Assembly: GCF_030116705.1 (NCBI RefSeq)
Contig: NZ_JAOTIK010000001.1
Span: 6,600,501 to 6,664,500, forward strand
Direction: 5' to 3'
DNA: 64,000 nt
Source: Streptomyces sp. ML-6
GTDB taxonomy: Bacteria; Actinomycetota; Actinomycetes; Streptomycetales; Streptomycetaceae
The translations under genes and the position numbers were made by a program. The notes below the pieces were generated by a model. That model was not told the origin of the DNA, ran no database searches, and saw only the letters and a program-made list of their open reading frames with translations. The first letter of the stretch is position 1, and every line of letters starts with the position of its first letter. Positions 9,039 through 17,878 of the stretch are shown here, in pieces.

Positions 9039-10382
9039 GTGTCCGGTGCTGACGTGAATCTGGTGCTGCGCTCTACACGGGTCGTCACCCCGGACGGGAC
9101 GCGGCCCGCGACGGTCGCCGTCGCCGACGGGCGGATCGACGCCGTCCTGCCGTACGACGCCGAGGTGCCGGCCGGCGCCCGGCTGGAGGACTTCGGCGAG
9201 GACGTCCTGCTGCCCGGCCTCGTCGACACGCACGTCCATGTGAACGACCCCGGCCGCACCGAGTGGGAGGGCTTCCACACCGCCACCCGCGCCGCGGCGG
9301 CGGGCGGCATCACCACCCTGCTCGACATGCCGCTCAACTCCCTCCCGCCGACCACCACCGTCGAGCACCTGCGCACCAAGCAGCGGGTGGCCGCCGCCAA
9401 GGCGCACGTCGACACCGGTTTCTGGGGCGGCGCGGTCCCGTCCAACCTCAAGGACCTGCGCCCGCTGCACGAGGCCGGGGTGTTCGGCTTCAAGTGCTTC
9501 CTCTCGCCCTCCGGCGTCGACGAGTTCCCGGAACTCGACCAGGAGCAGCTGGCCCGCTCCATGGCCGAGATCGCCGGCTTCGGCGGGCTGCTGATCGTGC
9601 ACGCCGAGGACCCGCGCCACCTGGCCTCAGCCCCGCAGCGCAGCGGCCCCGCGTACGCGGACTTCCTCGCCTCCCGGCCCCGCGACGCCGAGAACACCGC
9701 GATCGAGGGCCTGATCGCGCACGCCAGGCGGCTGAACACCCGCGTCCACGTCCTGCACCTCTCCTCCGGCGACGCGCTGCCGATGATCGCCGCCGCCAGG
9801 CGCGAGGGCGTACGGATCACGGTGGAGTCCTGCCCGCACTTCCTCACCCTCACCGCCGAGGAGGTCCCCGACGGCGCGACGGAGTTCAAGTGCTGCCCGC
9901 CGATCCGGGAGGCCGCCAACCAGGACGTGCTGTGGGCGGGACTCGCCGACGGGACGATCGACTGCATCGTCTCCGACCACTCGCCCTGCACCACCGACCT
10001 GAAGACGCCGGACTTCGCCTCCGCCTGGGGCGGCATCTCCTCCCTCCAGCTGGGACTGCCCGCCATCTGGACCGAGGCCCGCAGGCGCGGCCACTCGCTC
10101 GACGACGTCGCCCGCTGGATGTCGGCCGCCCCCGCCGAACTCGCCGGGCTGACCCGCAAGGGCGCCATCGAGGCGGGCCGCGACGCCGACTTCGCGGTGC
10201 TCGCCCCCGACGACACGTTCACCGTCGACCCCGCCGAACTCCTCCACCGCAACCGGGTCACCGCGTACGCGGGCCGGACCCTGTACGGCGTGGTGCGGTC
10301 CACCTGGCTGCGCGGGGTACGGATCGCGGCCGACGGCGCCGTCGCCGGACCCACCGGCCACCTCCTCGAAAGGAACCACTGA
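9039..10382 (+). CDS. allB: Allantoinase
   Basis: 447 aa, normal length, GTG start chosen by the GTGAGGAG ribosome site. Cyclic amidohydrolase that opens allantoin to allantoate. Metal-site motifs are intact: DTHVHVN (two His), FGFKCF with the lysine that becomes carboxylated, [12 protein letters not shown] and SDHSPC with the catalytic Asp. C-terminal composite beta domain residues [12 protein letters not shown] are typical. Followed after 2 nt by allantoicase, so the two form an operon controlled from the operator at 8974-8990. Confidence 0.95.
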   Translation: MSGADVNLVLRSTRVVTPDGTRPATVAVADGRIDAVLPYDAEVPAGARLEDFGEDVLLPGLVDTHVHVNDPGRTEWEGFHTATRAAAAGGITTLLDMPLNSLPPTTTVEHLRTKQRVAAAKAHVDTGFWGGAVPSNLKDLRPLHEAGVFGFKCFLSPSGVDEFPELDQEQLARSMAEIAGFGGLLIVHAEDPRHLASAPQRSGPAYADFLASRPRDAENTAIEGLIAHARRLNTRVHVLHLSSGDALPMIAAARREGVRITVESCPHFLTLTAEEVPDGATEFKCCPPIREAANQDVLWAGLADGTIDCIVSDHSPCTTDLKTPDFASAWGGISSLQLGLPAIWTEARRRGHSLDDVARWMSAAPAELAGLTRKGAIEAGRDADFAVLAPDDTFTVDPAELLHRNRVTAYAGRTLYGVVRSTWLRGVRIAADGAVAGPTGHLLERNH

Positions 10383-10384
10383 CC

Positions 10385-11500
10385 ATGACGGCGACAGCCC
10401 GCTTCACCGGTGACGCGAACCCGTACGGCGGCGGCGACCCGTACGCCGACTACCGCACCGACGACTTCCCCTTCACCGGCCTCGTCGACCTCGCCGACCG
10501 GCGGCTCGGCGCCGGGGTGATCGCGGCCAACGACGAGTTCTTCGCCGAGCGGGAGAACCTGCTGAAGCCGGAACCCGCCGAGTTCGACCCCGAGCGCTTC
10601 GGCCACAAGGGCAAGGTCATGGACGGCTGGGAGACCCGCCGCCGCCGAGGCCCGGGCGCGGACGCGCCGCACCCGGCCGACGAGGACCACGACTGGGCGC
10701 TGGTACGGCTCGGCGCGCCCGGGGTCGTGCGCGGCATCGTCGTCGACACCGCCCACTTCCGGGGCAACTACCCGCAGGCCGTCTCCGTCGAGGCGACCTG
10801 CGTCCCCGGCTCCCCGTCGCCGGAGGAGCTCCTCGCGCCCGACGTGAAGTGGACGACGCTCGTGCCCCGCACGGCCGTCGGCGGACACGCGGCCAACGGC
10901 TTCGCCGTCGACGCCGAGCGGCGCTTCACCCACCTGCGGCTCAACCAGCACCCCGACGGCGGGACAGCCCGCCTGCGGGTGTACGGCGAGGTCGTCCCCG
11001 ACCCGGAGTGGCTGGCCGCCCTCGGCACCTTCGACCTGGTCGCCCTGGAGAACGGCGGCACGGTGGAGGACGCCTCCGACCGCTTCTACTCCCCGGCGAC
11101 CAACACCATCCAGCCGGGCAGGTCCCGCAAGATGGACGACGGCTGGGAGACCCGCCGCCGACGCGACCGGGGCAACGACTGGATCCGCTACCGGCTCGTC
11201 GAGCAGGCCCTGATCGGCGCGGTCGAGATCGACACCGCGTATCTGAAGGGCAACTCGGCGGGCTGGGCGAGCCTCTCCGTCCGGGACGGCGGGAGCGGCG
11301 ACTGGACCGAGGTGCTGCCCAGGACCCGGCTGCAGCCCGACACCAACCACCGCTTCGTGCTGCCGGAGGCGGTCCGGGCCACGCACGTCCGCATCGACAT
11401 CTTCCCGGACGGCGGGATATCCCGGCTGCGCCTGTTCGGCACCCCGACCGAGGAGGGCGCCGCACGGCTGGCCGCCCGCCACCGCGAACTGGGCGGCTGA
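10385..11500 (+). CDS. alc: Allantoicase
   Basis: 371 aa from ATG 10385. Hydrolyses allantoate to ureidoglycolate and urea, the step leading to glyoxylate. The protein is two tandem allantoicase repeats: KVMDGWETRRRR (about residue 79) recurs as KMDDGWETRRRR (about residue 250), and HLRLNQHPDGGTARLRVYG recurs as VRIDIFPDGGISRLRLFG, so both halves are intact. No ureidoglycolate lyase gene is seen here. A hairpin starts immediately after the stop. Confidence 0.95.
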   Translation: MTATARFTGDANPYGGGDPYADYRTDDFPFTGLVDLADRRLGAGVIAANDEFFAERENLLKPEPAEFDPERFGHKGKVMDGWETRRRRGPGADAPHPADEDHDWALVRLGAPGVVRGIVVDTAHFRGNYPQAVSVEATCVPGSPSPEELLAPDVKWTTLVPRTAVGGHAANGFAVDAERRFTHLRLNQHPDGGTARLRVYGEVVPDPEWLAALGTFDLVALENGGTVEDASDRFYSPATNTIQPGRSRKMDDGWETRRRRDRGNDWIRYRLVEQALIGAVEIDTAYLKGNSAGWASLSVRDGGSGDWTEVLPRTRLQPDTNHRFVLPEAVRATHVRIDIFPDGGISRLRLFGTPTEEGAARLAARHRELGG

Positions 11501-11542
11501 GGGACCGGCGGGTGACCCCGGCCGGGGCCACCCGCCGGTCCC
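11501..11542. terminator. Terminator hairpin after allantoicase
   Basis: Perfect 14-bp arms (11501-11514 and 11529-11542) beginning at the base after the allantoicase stop codon; likely serves the convergent SDR gene too. The 120 bp beyond it contain three copies of GGATTCCG and no gene. Confidence 0.8.
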
Positions 11543-11662
11543 CGGTCGCGGATTCCGGCCGGCCGCGCGACCAACGGGCCCTGATGTCGGATTCCGGCGA
11601 TGGATTCCGACGGAGGGTCCCGGCCGCGCGGTCCGGTCCGGTGGCCCGGGTGCGCGGTCCGG

Positions 11663-12412
11663 TCAGGCCGCGTGGCCCCCGTCCACCGCCACCTCCGTAC
11701 CGGTGATGTACCCGGCCTCCTCACCGGCCAGGTAGGCGATCAGGGACGCCACCTCGTCCGCCGTGCCGAACCGGCCCAGGGCGGTCGCGGCGCGCTGGCC
11801 CTCGGCGAACGGGCCGTCGGCCGGATTGAGATCCGTGTCGACCGGGCCCGGCTGGACCAGGTTGACGGTGATGCCGCGCGGGCCGAGCTCGCGGGCGAGC
11901 GGTCCGGTGAGCCCGGCCAGCGCCGACTTGCTCATCGTGTAGAGGGTGGAGCCGGGTCCGCCCGCGTACCGGCTCAGGGCCGTGCCGACGCAGATGATCC
12001 GGCCGCCCGCTTCCATCAGCTCCGCCGCCGTACGGCAGGCCAGGAACACCGCCCGTACGTTGACGGCCAGCACCCGGTCCACGTCGGCGGTGCTCAGGGT
12101 GCCGATCGGTCCGAGGACGCCGATGCCCGCGTTGTTGACCAGGACGTCGAGCCGGCCGAGCGCGTCCGCGGCCCCGGTCACCGCCGCCGGGACCGCTTCG
12201 GGGTCGGCGGCGTCCACGCGCAGGGCCGTGCCGCGCCGGCCGTACGACCGGATCTTCTCGACGACCGCCCGGGCGCCGGCCTCGTCCGACACATAGGTCA
12301 GTGCCACGTCGGCGCCGTCCCGGGCGAGCCGCAGGGCGGTCGCGGCGCCGATGCCGCGGCTGCCGCCGGTGACGAGTGCGGTCCGGGGCGCGCCGGCGAT
12401 GGTGCTGGTCAT
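11663..12412 (-). CDS. SDR-family NAD(P)-dependent oxidoreductase
   Basis: 249 aa from ATG 12412. Classical short-chain dehydrogenase: cofactor loop TGGSRGIGAA, NNAGIG, catalytic Tyr/Lys in YTMSK, and the C-terminal YITGTEVAVDGGHAA that closes FabG-like enzymes. Arg after the glycine loop favours NADP(H). Substrate cannot be told. It stands alone on the minus strand, divergent from the DHFR-like gene. Confidence 0.9.
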   Translation of the reverse strand: MTSTIAGAPRTALVTGGSRGIGAATALRLARDGADVALTYVSDEAGARAVVEKIRSYGRRGTALRVDAADPEAVPAAVTGAADALGRLDVLVNNAGIGVLGPIGTLSTADVDRVLAVNVRAVFLACRTAAELMEAGGRIICVGTALSRYAGGPGSTLYTMSKSALAGLTGPLARELGPRGITVNLVQPGPVDTDLNPADGPFAEGQRAATALGRFGTADEVASLIAYLAGEEAGYITGTEVAVDGGHAA

Positions 12413-12672
12413 GGTGGTTCCTCGCAGGTCGGGGCGGAGTCCGGCCGGATGCGCCGGTTGCTTCGCCGCGGGCTTCGCCACGGCTCCCGCCGCGGCTTCG
12501 ACAAGGACAAGGAAAGTCCTTTTGCCCTGCGGCCACCGGCGGGAATCGGACGCCGGGGTGGGGCCGCGCGGCGCCCGCCCGACGCCGCCCGTGCGGCCGG
12601 ACCGATGAGTTGCGGCCGGTGCCGGAGTCGGAAGAGTGGAGGACGGACGACCGAAGCACCGGGAGAAGAACC

Positions 12673-13296
12673 ATGGCGAAGCTGACCCTCACCACGTTCC
12701 TGTCGCTCGACGGCGTCATGCAGGCGCCGGGCGGCCCCGACGAGGACACCGACGGCGGGTTCGAGTACGGCGGCTGGACGGTGCCGTTCGCGGACGAGGA
12801 CATGATCGACTTCATGAACGGGGTGATGGGGCGGTCCGCGGCCTTCCTGCTGGGCCGCCGCACCTACGACATCTTCGCCGGGTACTGGCCCAAGGTGACC
12901 GACCCCGAGGACCCGATCGCGGGCCCGCTCAACAGGCGTCCCAAGTACGTCGTCTCGACCACCCTGAGCAACCCCGGATGGCAGAACACGACCGTCGTGT
13001 CCACGGACGTCGCCGCAGAGGTCGCCCGCATCAAGGAGCGCACCGGGGGCGGCGAGCTCCAGGTCCACGGCAGCGGCGGACTGGCCCGGTTCCTGATGGC
13101 GCACGGGCTGATCGACGAGTACAACGTCCTCACCTACCCGGTCGTGCTGGGCCGGGGCCGTCGGCTCTTCCCCGAGGACGGGCGGCCGACCGCCTTCGAG
13201 CGGACCGGGGCGCGGGAGACCCCGAGCGGCATCTCGATCCGCACCTACCGGCCCACCGGCCCGGCGCGGTTCGGTTCCTTCGACCTCGAGGAGTGA
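12673..13296 (+). CDS. Dihydrofolate reductase family protein (RibD C-terminal-like)
   Basis: 207 aa from ATG 12673. It has the family opening LTLTTFLSLDGVMQAPGG, the middle LLGRRTYDIFAGYWP and the end VLTYPVVLGRGRRLFPEDG, which mark the YyaP/RibD-C group of small reductases common in actinomycetes. They bind NADPH; true substrates are mostly unknown, and this is not the housekeeping FolA. Confidence 0.9.
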   Translation: MAKLTLTTFLSLDGVMQAPGGPDEDTDGGFEYGGWTVPFADEDMIDFMNGVMGRSAAFLLGRRTYDIFAGYWPKVTDPEDPIAGPLNRRPKYVVSTTLSNPGWQNTTVVSTDVAAEVARIKERTGGGELQVHGSGGLARFLMAHGLIDEYNVLTYPVVLGRGRRLFPEDGRPTAFERTGARETPSGISIRTYRPTGPARFGSFDLEE

Positions 13297-13371
13297 GGCC
13301 CGGCGCCCTCCGCACCGGGCCGTTCAGGGGCGGCGACCCCGGCTGTCCCCGAAGGGCCCCGGCCCCTCCGG

Positions 13372-13584
13372 CTACTTCTTCTGCTCCTTGATCCGGTCGG
13401 CCGCCACCATCACCGCGAACCCCGCCACGACCATCACGAGGTTGACGAAGGTCGCGTACGGGCCGATGAAGTCCAGCCGCCGCACCACCGTCCAGAACCG
13501 GAACCAGCCAATCCATTCGTTCAGGAGCCCGGCGATCCCCTGGGCACAGACGAGGAAGCCGACCGTCTCGCAGAGTTTCTTCAT
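13372..13584 (-). CDS. Small membrane protein of unknown function
   Basis: 70 aa from ATG 13584 (MKKLCETVGFLVCAQGIAGL...). Two hydrophobic helices, one around residues 8-22 and one around 45-63 (FVNLVMVVAGFAVMVAADRI), end in a KEQKK tail, suggesting a two-pass inner-membrane protein with a basic cytoplasmic end. The central NEWIGWFRFWTVVRRL is amphipathic. Good Streptomyces codon use; not recognised by family. Confidence 0.65.
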   Translation of the reverse strand: MKKLCETVGFLVCAQGIAGLLNEWIGWFRFWTVVRRLDFIGPYATFVNLVMVVAGFAVMVAADRIKEQKK

Positions 13585-13729
13585 GCCGGAGAGCCTCGCG
13601 GGCGCGGCCCGGCCCCCGCGTCGGCCGACGGGCTGGGCGGTGCCGCCGAAAGTCTCGGCTTCCACGACTTTGGTCGCCCGCCGGTCCCGTACCCCCGGAA
13701 CACCCGCCCGACCTGGGTAGTTTTGCCGC

Positions 13730-14947
13730 ATGACACGTACGGAGTACCGCTGGCTGCTGCCCTCGGCGATGGCCGGTCCCGAGCTGCCGGGAGACTGGGA
13801 CGGCCGTTCGCGACGCACCGTGCGGGACTGGGCCGTCGATCTGACCGCCTTCCTCTGCGCGGCCCTGATCGGCGTACTCGCGGTGGCGACGGTCGAAGCC
13901 GACCGCACCACCCCCGACATCGTCGTCCTCATCGACTGCGTGGTCGGGGCGGCCGCCTGCTGTGCCCTGTGGGTGCGGCGGAGGTGGCCGGTCGGCGTCG
14001 CGGTGGCCCTGGTCCTGGTCTCCACCGTCGAACCGGTCGCCGCGGGGGCCACGCTCGTCGCCCTGTTCGGCGTGGCGGTGCACCGCCCGTTCCGGCCGGT
14101 GGCGGCCGTCGGGGCGCTCGCCGTGATCGTCGGCCCGGTGCAGCCGTACCTGCGTCCGGAGCCGGACGCCTCGTTCGCCGAGTCCGTGGCCATCGGCACC
14201 CTGCTGTCCCTGCTGGTGCTCAGCCTGGGCATGGTCGTACGGTCCAGGCGCCAGCTCGTCCTCAGCCTGCGCGAACGGGCCCACCGGGCCGAGGCGGAGG
14301 CGGAGCTCCGCGCCGAACAGGCGCAACGGCTGGCCCGTGAGGTCATCGCCCGGGAGATGCACGACGTCCTGGCCCACCGGCTGACCCTCCTCAGCGTCCA
14401 CGCCGGCGCCCTCGAATTCCGCCCCGACGCCCCGACGGCCGAAGTGGCGCGGGCCGCCAGCGTCATCCGGGACAGCGCGCACGAGGCGCTCCAGGACCTC
14501 CGCGAGATCATCGGGGTGCTGCGCAGTCCCGGCGAGAGCGACGGCGACCGGCCGCAGCCCACCCTCGCCACCCTGGACTCGTTGATCGCCGAGTCCCGGT
14601 CGGCCGGCATGAAGGTCACCCTCGACAACCGGGTCGCCGACCCCGCCGCGGCCCCCGCCGCCACCGGCCGCACCGTCTACCGCATCGCCCAGGAGGCCCT
14701 GACCAACGCCCGCAAGCACGCACCCGGCGCCGAGGTCACCGTCACGGTCACCGGCGGTCCGGGGGAAGGGCTCGCCATCGAGGTGCGCAACCCGGCCCCC
14801 ACCGGACCCTTCGCGCAGGTGCCCGGCTCCGGGCAGGGGCTCATCGGCCTCACGGAACGCGCCACACTGGCCGGGGGCCACCTCGACCACGGCCCCGGAC
14901 CGGACGGCGGCTTCCGCCTCCGGGCCGCGCTGCCGTGGCCCGCGTGA
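13730..14947 (+). CDS. NarL-type sensor histidine kinase
   Basis: 405 aa. Four to five N-terminal hydrophobic segments between residues about 38 and 175, then the HisKA_3 motif REVIAREMHDVLAHRLTLL with the phospho-acceptor His, and a HATPase ending GQGLIGLTERATLAGGHLDHG. Typical of orphan DesK/LiaS-like kinases in Streptomyces. The cognate regulator begins 213 bp downstream, beyond a degenerate 36-bp tandem repeat; the stimulus is unknown. Confidence 0.92.
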   Translation: MTRTEYRWLLPSAMAGPELPGDWDGRSRRTVRDWAVDLTAFLCAALIGVLAVATVEADRTTPDIVVLIDCVVGAAACCALWVRRRWPVGVAVALVLVSTVEPVAAGATLVALFGVAVHRPFRPVAAVGALAVIVGPVQPYLRPEPDASFAESVAIGTLLSLLVLSLGMVVRSRRQLVLSLRERAHRAEAEAELRAEQAQRLAREVIAREMHDVLAHRLTLLSVHAGALEFRPDAPTAEVARAASVIRDSAHEALQDLREIIGVLRSPGESDGDRPQPTLATLDSLIAESRSAGMKVTLDNRVADPAAAPAATGRTVYRIAQEALTNARKHAPGAEVTVTVTGGPGEGLAIEVRNPAPTGPFAQVPGSGQGLIGLTERATLAGGHLDHGPGPDGGFRLRAALPWPA

Positions 14948-15090
14948 GCACGGGGCGAGGTGCTTCCCTTCCGCCGTCGCCCGGGTGAGTACGGGGCGGA
15001 TCGTTCCCGTCGTCGCCCCCGTACGCGCAGGGTGGATCGTTCCCGCAGTCGTCCCGGCGAGTACGGAGCGGGGCGTTCCCGCCGCCTCCT
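14944..15090 (+). repeat. Degenerate 36-bp tandem repeat between kinase and regulator genes
   Basis: Units begin at 14944 (41 bp), 14985, 15021 and 15057; the last three are spaced exactly 36 bp. Shared core is GTGAGTACGGGGCGGATCG followed by TTCCCG and a GTCGTC-type stretch. The first unit overlaps the kinase stop codon. A further decayed copy may follow at 15091. The period is a multiple of three but the true regulator start lies beyond, at 15161. Confidence 0.75.
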
Positions 15091-15160
15091 GCGTACTCGT
15101 GGCGCCGGGTGCAACGGCCCCCGGTGCGGCCGGTGTCCGGGCCTGGCTACGGTGGTCGGC

Positions 15161-15901
15161 ATGACCACCCCACCTCCGGAGAAACACCCGGCACCGCCCG
15201 TCCGGCTCGCCGTCGTCGACGACGACCCGCTCGTACGGGCCGGGCTCGCCCTCATGCTCGGCGGCGCGGACGACATCGACATCGTGGGGGAGGCGGCCGA
15301 CGGCGCCGAGGTCGCGGAACTCGTCGACCGGGTCCGCCCCGACGTGGTGCTGATGGACATCCGGATGCCGGTCGTGGACGGGCTGACCGCGACCGAGGCC
15401 CTGCGCGCCCGCCCCGACGCGCCGGAGGTCATCGTCCTGACGACGTTCCACGCCGACGAACAGGTGCTGCGCGCGATCCGCGCCGGGGCCGCAGGATTCG
15501 TCCTGAAGGACACCCCTCCGGCGCAGATCGTCGATTCGGTGCGGCGGGTGGCGGCCGGTGATCCGGTGCTGTCGCCCGCGGTGACGCGCCAGTTGATGGC
15601 CCGCGCCGCCGGGACCGGACCCCGGGGCGGCCGGGACGACCGCATGGACCGCACCGACCGGGCGCGCCGGCGGATCGCCGCCCTCGGCGAGCGGGAACGC
15701 GAGGTCGCGATCGCCGTCGCCCGCGGCCGTTCCAACGCCGAGATCGCCGCGGCGCTCTACCTCAGCGTGGCGACCGTGAAGACCCAGGTGTCCCGGATCC
15801 TGACCAGGTTCGACTTCAACAACCGTGTCCAGATTGCGCTGTTGGTGCACGACTCGGGCCTGCTCGACGACGAGGCAGCGGAAAACGGCGACGTAGGCTG
15901 A
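15161..15901 (+). CDS. NarL/LuxR-family response regulator
   Basis: 246 aa from ATG 15161. Receiver landmarks: AVVDDDPLVRAGL, phospho-Asp in VVLMDIRMPVVDG, VLTTFH and FVLKDTPP. A basic linker (RGGRDDRMDRTDRARRR) leads to the LuxR helix-turn-helix REREVAIAVARGRSNAEIAAALYLSVATVKTQVSRIL. Partner of the kinase at 13730-14947. A much earlier in-frame ATG (14960) would only translate the tandem repeat and has been rejected. Confidence 0.92.
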   Translation: MTTPPPEKHPAPPVRLAVVDDDPLVRAGLALMLGGADDIDIVGEAADGAEVAELVDRVRPDVVLMDIRMPVVDGLTATEALRARPDAPEVIVLTTFHADEQVLRAIRAGAAGFVLKDTPPAQIVDSVRRVAAGDPVLSPAVTRQLMARAAGTGPRGGRDDRMDRTDRARRRIAALGEREREVAIAVARGRSNAEIAAALYLSVATVKTQVSRILTRFDFNNRVQIALLVHDSGLLDDEAAENGDVG

Positions 15902-15974
15902 ACCAGTCGATCCGAAGCGATCAGGGACGATCGGGCCGAACGATCGAACCGATCAGACCGGGAGGGACGGTCCC

Positions 15975-17201
15975 ATGTCCGAAGCCAGTGGCCCCGCCGA
16001 CACCGACACCGGTGCCCATGCCGACGTCGAGGTCGACGTCGACCTGCGCGGGGTGAAGGACTTCACGGCGAACCCGTATCCGTACTACGAGAAACTGCGC
16101 GCCGCAGGTCCCGTGCACACCGTCCGTACCGACGAGTTCGAGCGGATCTGGCTCGTGGTGGGGTACGACGAGGCCCGCGCGGTCCTGGCCGACCAGCGGT
16201 TCGGCAAGGACTGGCGGGGCATGCCGGGCGCGCCCGCCGAGAGCGACCCGATCTTCCTCAACATGCTGGAGCTGGACGCGCCCCACCACACCCGGCTGCG
16301 CAAGCTCGTCGCCCGGGAGTTCACCGCCCGCCGGGTCGAGGCGCTGCGTCCGCGGGTCCAGCAGATCACCGACGAACTCCTCGACGCGATGGTGCCCGCC
16401 GGGCGCGCCGACCTCGTCGACGCGCTGGCCTTCCCGCTGCCGATGACCGTCATCTGCGAGCTGATCGGCGTCCCCGACCTGGACCGCAAAGCCTTCCGCC
16501 GGCTGTCGAACGGCATCGTCACCCCCGTCTCGCCGGAGCAGGAGCAGGAAGCGGTGCGCGCCATGAACGCGTACCTCGGCGAACTCATCGAGCAGAAGCG
16601 GCGCTCACCCGGCGACGACCTGATGAGTGCGCTGGTCAGGGCGCGCGACGAGGAGGGGGACGGGCTGTCGCCCGACGAACTGGTGGGCATGGCCTTCCTG
16701 TTGCTCGTCGCCGGGCACGAGACCACGGTCAACCTGATCGCCAACGGGGTACGGGCGCTGCTCGACCACCCCGACCAACTCGCCGCCCTGCGCGCCGATC
16801 CCGAGCTGCTCGACGGCGCGGTCGAGGAGATGCTGCGCTACGACGGACCGGTGGAGACCGCCACGTTCCGCTACCCCCGCGAGCAGGTCGAGATCGGGTC
16901 GCGGGTCGTCCCGGCGGGCGATCCGGTGCTGGTGTCGCTGGCCGGCGCCGACCGCGACCCCACCCGCTACCCGGCACCGGACGCCTTCGACATCCGCCGT
17001 GACACCCAGGGACACCTGGCCTTCGGACACGGGGTGCACTTCTGCGTGGGCGCGCCGCTGGCCAGGATGGAGGGCCGGATCGCGATCCGTACGCTGCTGG
17101 AGTGGTGTCCCGGCCTCGAAGCGGACGCGGAGGCGGCGGAGTTCGACTGGCTTCCCGGGCTGCTGATCCGCGGTCGGCGGGGACTGCCGGTCCGCTGGTG
17201 A
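15975..17201 (+). CDS. Cytochrome P450 (CYP107-like)
   Basis: 408 aa. Oxygen-binding I-helix AGHETT (residues 246-251), ExxR at Glu285/Arg288, and the haem loop FGHGVHFCVGAPLAR with Cys357 as thiolate ligand. Soluble class I bacterial P450; needs a ferredoxin, which is not encoded beside it. GGGAGGGACGG precedes the ATG. The 73-bp leader contains five CGATC words spaced 9-13 bp. Next gene is a hotdog thioesterase 130 bp downstream. Physiological substrate unknown; no biosynthetic cluster is visible around it. Confidence 0.95.
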   Translation: MSEASGPADTDTGAHADVEVDVDLRGVKDFTANPYPYYEKLRAAGPVHTVRTDEFERIWLVVGYDEARAVLADQRFGKDWRGMPGAPAESDPIFLNMLELDAPHHTRLRKLVAREFTARRVEALRPRVQQITDELLDAMVPAGRADLVDALAFPLPMTVICELIGVPDLDRKAFRRLSNGIVTPVSPEQEQEAVRAMNAYLGELIEQKRRSPGDDLMSALVRARDEEGDGLSPDELVGMAFLLLVAGHETTVNLIANGVRALLDHPDQLAALRADPELLDGAVEEMLRYDGPVETATFRYPREQVEIGSRVVPAGDPVLVSLAGADRDPTRYPAPDAFDIRRDTQGHLAFGHGVHFCVGAPLARMEGRIAIRTLLEWCPGLEADAEAAEFDWLPGLLIRGRRGLPVRW

Positions 17202-17206
17202 GACGG

Positions 17207-17302
17207 GAACCCGACGGTGCGGGAAGCCGGGGGGCGGAGAACCCCGCGGTGCGGGAAGACCGGAGACGGGGAACCCGGCCGTGCGGGAAACCCGATGAGG
17301 GA
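17207..17302 (+). repeat. Three tandem 32-bp repeats between P450 and thioesterase genes
   Basis: Copies begin at 17207, 17239 and 17271, exactly 32 bp apart, each reading roughly GAACCC, C/G-rich hexamer, GTGCGGGAA and ACCGG. They fill almost the whole gap after the P450 stop codon. No start or protein is supported here. Confidence 0.8.
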
Positions 17303-17330
17303 CGGACCCCGGTGAGGTAGGAACTCTGTC

Positions 17331-17756
17331 ATGACCGGACTCGATCTGCCCATGGCCCAGAAGGTTCTCGACAGCCAGCCGTTCAGCGGCCTCGTCGGGG
17401 CCCGGATCACCGCCTTCGGGGGTGGTGCGGCCACCCTCGAAGTGGACATACGCCAGGAGCTCCAACAACAGAACGGCTTTCTGCACGGCGGGGTACTGGC
17501 CTACGCCGCCGACAACTCGATCACCTTCGCCGCCGGTACGACGCTCGGCCCGGCCGTGCTGACCGGCGGCTTCTCCATCCAGTACGTCCGGCCCGCCACC
17601 GGACGCACGCTCGTGGCCAGGGCCGAGGTCGTGCACACCGGCCGCCGCCAGGCCGTGGTCCGCTGCGAACTGTTCGCCGCGGGGGAGGGCGGGACGGAGA
17701 CGCTCTGCGCGGTCGCGCAGGGAACCGTGCTGTCGGCCGGCGCCCCGTCCTCCTGA
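17331..17756 (+). CDS. PaaI-family hotdog thioesterase
   Basis: 141 aa from ATG 17331. The hotdog signature NGFLHGGVLAYAADNSITFAAG (central helix with the HGG turn) and GGFSIQYVRPATGRTLVARAEVVHTGRR identify a PaaI-type acyl-CoA thioesterase. It likely hydrolyses an aryl- or acyl-CoA. Position after the P450 may be coincidental; a tandem repeat separates them. Confidence 0.88.
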   Translation: MTGLDLPMAQKVLDSQPFSGLVGARITAFGGGAATLEVDIRQELQQQNGFLHGGVLAYAADNSITFAAGTTLGPAVLTGGFSIQYVRPATGRTLVARAEVVHTGRRQAVVRCELFAAGEGGTETLCAVAQGTVLSAGAPSS

Positions 17757-17819
17757 CCACGCCCCGGTCCACCGACGGCTGGTCCATTGACGGCCGGACA
17801 CCGACGGCCCGGACACCAC

Positions 17820-17860
17820 CGGGCCCGCGCCGCCCCTCTCGCCGGGGCGGCACGGGCCCG
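17820..17860. terminator. Bidirectional terminator hairpin
   Basis: 17-bp arms (17820-17836, 17844-17860) with one mismatch and a 7-nt loop between convergent thioesterase and oxidoreductase genes. Confidence 0.8.
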
Positions 17861-17878
17861 CCGATCACCCGTCCTCCG

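Noticed and set aside
8975..11482. An 835-codon minus-strand frame
   Set aside because: Antisense shadow of allantoinase and allantoicase; low-complexity composition.
14944..15302. CRISPR array
   Set aside because: The 36-bp units are contiguous tandem repeats without unique spacers and no cas genes occur in the window.
17207..17302. CRISPR-like regular repeat
   Set aside because: The 32-bp period has no spacer segments; whole units are repeats.
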